A DNA stretch of 64,000 nucleotides from Bifiguratus adelaidae (Eukaryota > Mucoromycota > Endogonomycetes > Endogonales): positions 55,751 through 119,750 of the forward strand of contig MVBO01000036.1 in NCBI GenBank assembly GCA_002261195.1. Reading direction: 5' to 3'. Positions 60,601-64,000 of this stretch are shown in pieces. Each line of letters begins with the position of its first letter. Within the stretch, counting starts at the first letter, position 1. Both the position numbers and the translations under genes were made by a program. The notes beneath the pieces are model-generated. The model saw nothing but the letters and a program-made list of their open reading frames with translations, made no database searches and was not told the DNA's origin.

Positions 60601-62045
60601 TTAAGCCTCTCACGACTGCAAACCGTGCTGACAATGAGATACGCAAAAAGGAACAAGAGAAGAAGGCTGTACAAGCCGAACTTGACAAAGTGCGACAGGA
60701 GAAGCAATATCTCGAGCAGCAACATATGGACTTGGGTCGGGAAAAGAAGACTATCGAGGAGCAATTCATGTCCGAGTTGCGAATGGCTGCCGACGAGAAG
60801 GATATCTTGCAGAGGAGTCTCAACCAAGCGCAAGCGAAGACAAAAGACCTGGAGCAGGAGATCGAAACCTTGGCTGCGGAATTGGAGGGAGTTGAGGATG
60901 AACGGGATCAGCTGGTGCTTTCCAACAAGCAATTTGAGTTGCGTGTGACGGAATTGAGCGCCGATTTGGAGGAAAGTCAGCAGATCACGGCATCTTTGCA
61001 GCAAGAGCTTGCGCAGAAAACGGACGAATACAACACTCTTCTCAACGACAAAGAAAAGGAAGTATCGAAGGCACTGAATCTTAGCGAACTGGAAATGGCA
61101 TTGCAAAAGACGATCATCGACTTGCGAGATGCCCTTAATCAGAAGGAAGTAGAACTCACATCGACAGTCACTCGCTTGCAAGATCAGATTTCGGAACTTC
61201 AAGAACAGCTGACGAAAGAGAAGACTCAACATCGCGAACTCCAAGATACACATCATTCGATTCTCACCCAAAGCAAGGCGGATACCGAGAAACATGCGAC
61301 AGAGCTGCGGGACCTCAAGAGCCAATCCTCCGAAAAGGTTAGCGAACTCAGAAAACTGCAAGCAGAATTATCACAGGCTAATGTGAACGCCGAGAAGACC
61401 AAGAACCGGTTGGAGGGTGAATTGAGCGACCTCAGATTAGAACTTGAGCGCAAGCAAGTGGCTTGGAGAGCGTCGGCAAAAATCTGCGGTCAAGCACAAG
61501 CTGATCTAGCCAAGAGTCAAAAAGAAACCGAGCATGAACGATCTCTGCGGGAACGCGTTGATGCTGATCTTATGCAGGCCAAGGAGGACTTGCGCAAACT
61601 TCGTCGTGACCTTCACGATGCTTGTGAAGAGCTTGAAGAGTCGAACAACGGCAAGAAGGCAATAGAGCAAGAATTGTCCATTGTGTCAAGCACATTTGGC
61701 GATGACATCCGATCCGTCCATGACCTTGGTAAAGTCAAGCAGGATTGGGAAACGCGATTGAAAGCATTAGAGAACGAGCTGGCAGAAGAAAAGTCCAAAT
61801 TAGCGATATCTGAAAAAGCTCGTTGCAAGGCTGAGCGTGAACTTGCAGAGGAACAGGAACGCTTGGAGGATCTGTTCACGCAAAAGGAGGGCACCTTTGA
61901 GGAAACCAAATTGATTCTCATGAAAGAGGTTCAAGATCTAGGAGAGAAGTTGGAGGTTGAAAGAGCTGCAAAGGAAGATGCGCAAAGCTTGCTGAGACGA
62001 CTCACCAAAGAGATCAGTGGTATTGTTGGCTCGTACGATGTATAA
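57627..62045 (+). CDS. Class II myosin heavy chain with short coiled-coil tail
   Basis: Nine exons (57627-57860, 57917-58060, 58112-58296, 58356-58557, 58613-58891, 58945-59355, 59406-59582, 59633-60352, 60402-62045) give 1331 residues. An SH3-like N-terminus ([16 protein letters not shown]) precedes a motor domain with P-loop GESGAGKT (residues 189-196), switch I NNNSSRFGKF, switch II DIAGFE, the actin-binding HFVRCIIPN block and the converter [10 protein letters not shown]. The neck has one clear IQ ([12 protein letters not shown]) and the [13 protein letters not shown] pivot of class II. The tail is continuous heptad coiled coil of about 480 residues, much shorter than the usual 700-1,100, and ends without a non-helical tailpiece. 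An alternative start is the ATG at 57660. Role by homology: cytokinesis or septation motor. Confidence 0.93.
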
Positions 62046-62085
62046 TTGTGACCAGTGTGAATTTAAGCCATAGACCTTTAATCCA

Positions 62086-64000
62086 ATGAGAGGTACGGCA
62101 TACTTGTTACTGGTATGCGTCCTCTCTCAGGCATTCAGCGCAATCTATGCACTCTATGAGGATGAGGCAGGCTCTAGAGACTGGTGAGTATCGACGAAAG
62201 GCAGAAATCTCGTCTCCGTATTGATAATGCGGGGGGATTATTAGGCATCACAAGTGGATCGGCAAAGTACAAGAGGCCAGTTTCGACCACGTCTTTTCCA
62301 GGAGCGTGGTGGTATCTACCGAGCGAAATGTTGTCGCATCGCTTTCCTTAGCGGATGGCGGAGTAGGTGAGCTATAGCTAACATGCAACGCCATAACAAG
62401 TATCACTAATAGTCTGTCAGTATGGCGACACGTCGCGAAGGAAGACCATAAAGTCGCCATGGCTTCCAGTGGAAACAGTAGGTTTTGAAGGACTCTTTGT
62501 ACGGTATCTTGATGTTTCGGCATATCCAGCTGTTGCTATTGTTGATGCTTCATCAAATGCATTGACGGTGCGAAATGTCGCAATAACAAATGGACGCCTA
62601 CACTGGGAGGCAAGTTTCCCACGCACTGTGTCTATGCTTGATGTGCCTCCGGCTGCGACAATGGACACGACGCAAACCTTGTACGTTGTTGACTCGACCG
62701 GTGTTCTACGCAAACTCGACGCAACCGGTGAAACTGTCTGGGAGTCTAAAGTTGCCATTGAGTCAAAGGGCGATCTACGGGTGATTATCAGTGGTAATAA
62801 GTTGTACGTTGTCGAGTACCTTCGATCCGGTTCGAAGATACACCTCGTTCAATTCCTGATCAATATCGAGACTGGCAAGCTCATGAATACGTACAAGGCC
62901 GACAGTACCATTGACTTGGAGTCAGACGTTGTGTTTACAGCCGATTACATTGTTTGGATCAATAACAATCACCTGACGTGGTTGGCCAGTGGTACGAAGG
63001 CCATAGTGAGTTACAACGAAATCACCTTGCCAGGGCTTCCAGTTGACTTAAATGTTTGATCAGAACCATTTGGATAACAAGGAAATACTACCTGTTCGGC
63101 AAGTTTTAGCAGCTAAAGGCAATGACTTGCTCTTGCTCTACGGCGGCAATGCAAACGGCGACGAGGTTGAAGCTGTATTTATGAAAGCCGCCGAAAAGGA
63201 TGGTTGGCTCAAAGCTGAACAGAGCCTTAATGCTCCTAGAGTAGCCACTTCCATGAATGGAGGAATCGTCAAGGTATGTGCTGACGCGGCCATGCAGAGT
63301 CTATTGCTTACATTGCCTCCGTGAAGTTCTTTGAAAGTGATCGCCGCGACAATCTGTTTGTTACCCGCGATGGATCTATTCAATATGTGGCCGAGGATGG
63401 TTCAGTGTGGTCTAGAGAGGAATCTCTGGCGCACACCGCCGACGCACTCCTTGTGGATCTGCCGGAGAAACATCTTTTGGCGAAAGATCAGATTGAAAAG
63501 CGTAAGTTTGGATGGGGCTCATCCTGGCAAACATTTAATGACCTACATATGTCCTTATCAGCCGTACCCCATGAGGATAGCGTAACCCTTGGCGCGCTAG
63601 AACACTATATAAGGAGATGGTCAGCTCATCTACATGCTGCAAGGGTAAATTTACAGCGTATTGCGGGCAAATCTGAAACTCATATTGTGTTTCTTAATCG
63701 CAGGACCTGCCATCGTGGTTCGTCAGCCGATTCGAAGGTATACTTGACAAGATTCCGATCGCTAAGCAAACCGGAGAGCGTGATGTGAACCTTCGTAATG
63801 CACAAAATGCTATCGACATACCGACAGAGATCGATGCTCAAAGTCTTTTGAGAGATACCTTCGGCTTGCGCAAGTTTGCTGTTCATGCTACCACAACTGG
63901 AAAGCTTATCGCTCTGGATACTGGAAAGAAAGGAAAGGGTGTATGGGCTTCCATGCATCCAGGCGTGTCTTTCCAAAAAATCTTCATCTTACGAAGCGCT
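62086..64000 (+). CDS. EMC1: ER membrane protein complex subunit 1 (partial, cut at window end)
   Basis: The N-terminal part of EMC1. Exons read so far are 62086-62183, 62245-62366, 62421-62477, 62530-63005, 63064-63273, about 63327-63500 and further ones to the window edge. The signal peptide MRGTAYLLLVCVLSQAFSAIYA precedes LYEDEAGSRDWHHKWIG, SVVVSTERNVVASLSLADGGV and VWRHVAKED, the first beta-propeller of EMC1. Later come GALEHYIRRWSAHLHAAR, DLPSWFVSRFEG and FGLRKFAVHATTTGKLIALD. EMC1 is the large lumenal subunit of the insertase/chaperone complex for membrane proteins. The intron 63006-63063 removes what would otherwise look like a frameshift. The gene starts only 40 bases after the myosin stop. 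Confidence 0.93.

Noticed and set aside
60435-61361. 308-codon open frame on the minus strand opposite the myosin tail
   Set aside because: It is the antisense shadow of heptad-repeat coiled coil (Leu/Phe-rich product with no domain); antisense of Glu/Lys/Gln-rich coding often stays open.

Overview
The window is nuclear DNA from a filamentous-type fungus. Almost every gene is split by short spliceosomal introns of about 45-90 bases (GT...AG, with a few GC...AG), genes are tightly packed (about 30 in 64 kb), and the set is fungal: Dsc3 of the Golgi/ER ubiquitin ligase, Met14, a cytochrome b5-acyl-CoA dehydrogenase fusion, a cellular RNAi-type RNA-dependent RNA polymerase, DDB1, a Mis6/CENP-I kinetochore protein and a CSC1/OSCA channel. 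The many introns, RdRP and DDB1 argue against a budding yeast of the Saccharomyces type. I cannot place it more precisely. I see no transposon, CRISPR array or other mobile element. Two tRNA genes are present.

Layout. 1-4.9 kb: start of an unknown gene (-), the splicing RING protein Cwc24 (+), APS kinase Met14 (+), Dsc3 (+), then convergently the b5-acyl-CoA dehydrogenase (-). 4.9-11 kb: a putative single-pass surface protein (-) and the RdRP (-). 11-20 kb: Vps45 (+), proteasome beta1 Pre3 (-) and Prp45/SNW (+) from a short divergent promoter, a coiled-coil protein (+), a small unrecognised protein (-), and mitoribosomal uS14m (+). 20-26 kb: Tim44 (+), tRNA-Trp (-), two intronless TATA-box genes (WrbA-like flavoprotein, DUF1348/SnoaL-like), and a hard-to-model small spliced gene. 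26-38 kb: ABC1-family kinase Mcp2/ADCK1 (+), F-box protein (-), EF-hand mitochondrial glycerol-3-phosphate dehydrogenase Gut2 (+), Npr2 (-), Notchless/Rsa4 (+). 37-48 kb: DDB1 (-), tRNA-Pro (+), CENP-I/Mis6 (-), D-2-hydroxyglutarate dehydrogenase (+). 48-64 kb: alpha-arrestin (-), a doubtful ORF with an in-frame stop, CSC1/OSCA channel (-), a large F-box-like protein (-), a short-tailed class II myosin (+) and the first two thirds or so of EMC1 (+), cut by the window end.

The genes are mostly unrelated housekeeping functions; gene order looks like ordinary fungal synteny rather than a pathway cluster. Mitochondrial functions recur (uS14m, Tim44, Mcp2, Gut2, D2HGDH), as do membrane-protein quality control factors (Dsc3, EMC1). 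No new biological system stands out. The most interesting points are the several GC-AG introns that are forced by reading frame, the Arg/Ser-rich plus RRM-like N-terminus on the RdRP, the class II myosin with an unusually short coiled-coil tail, and two small loci that standard gene callers would probably mishandle.

Exon boundaries given below were read by hand from frame continuity, splice signals and family alignment from memory; for most genes the exon lengths sum to an exact multiple of three.
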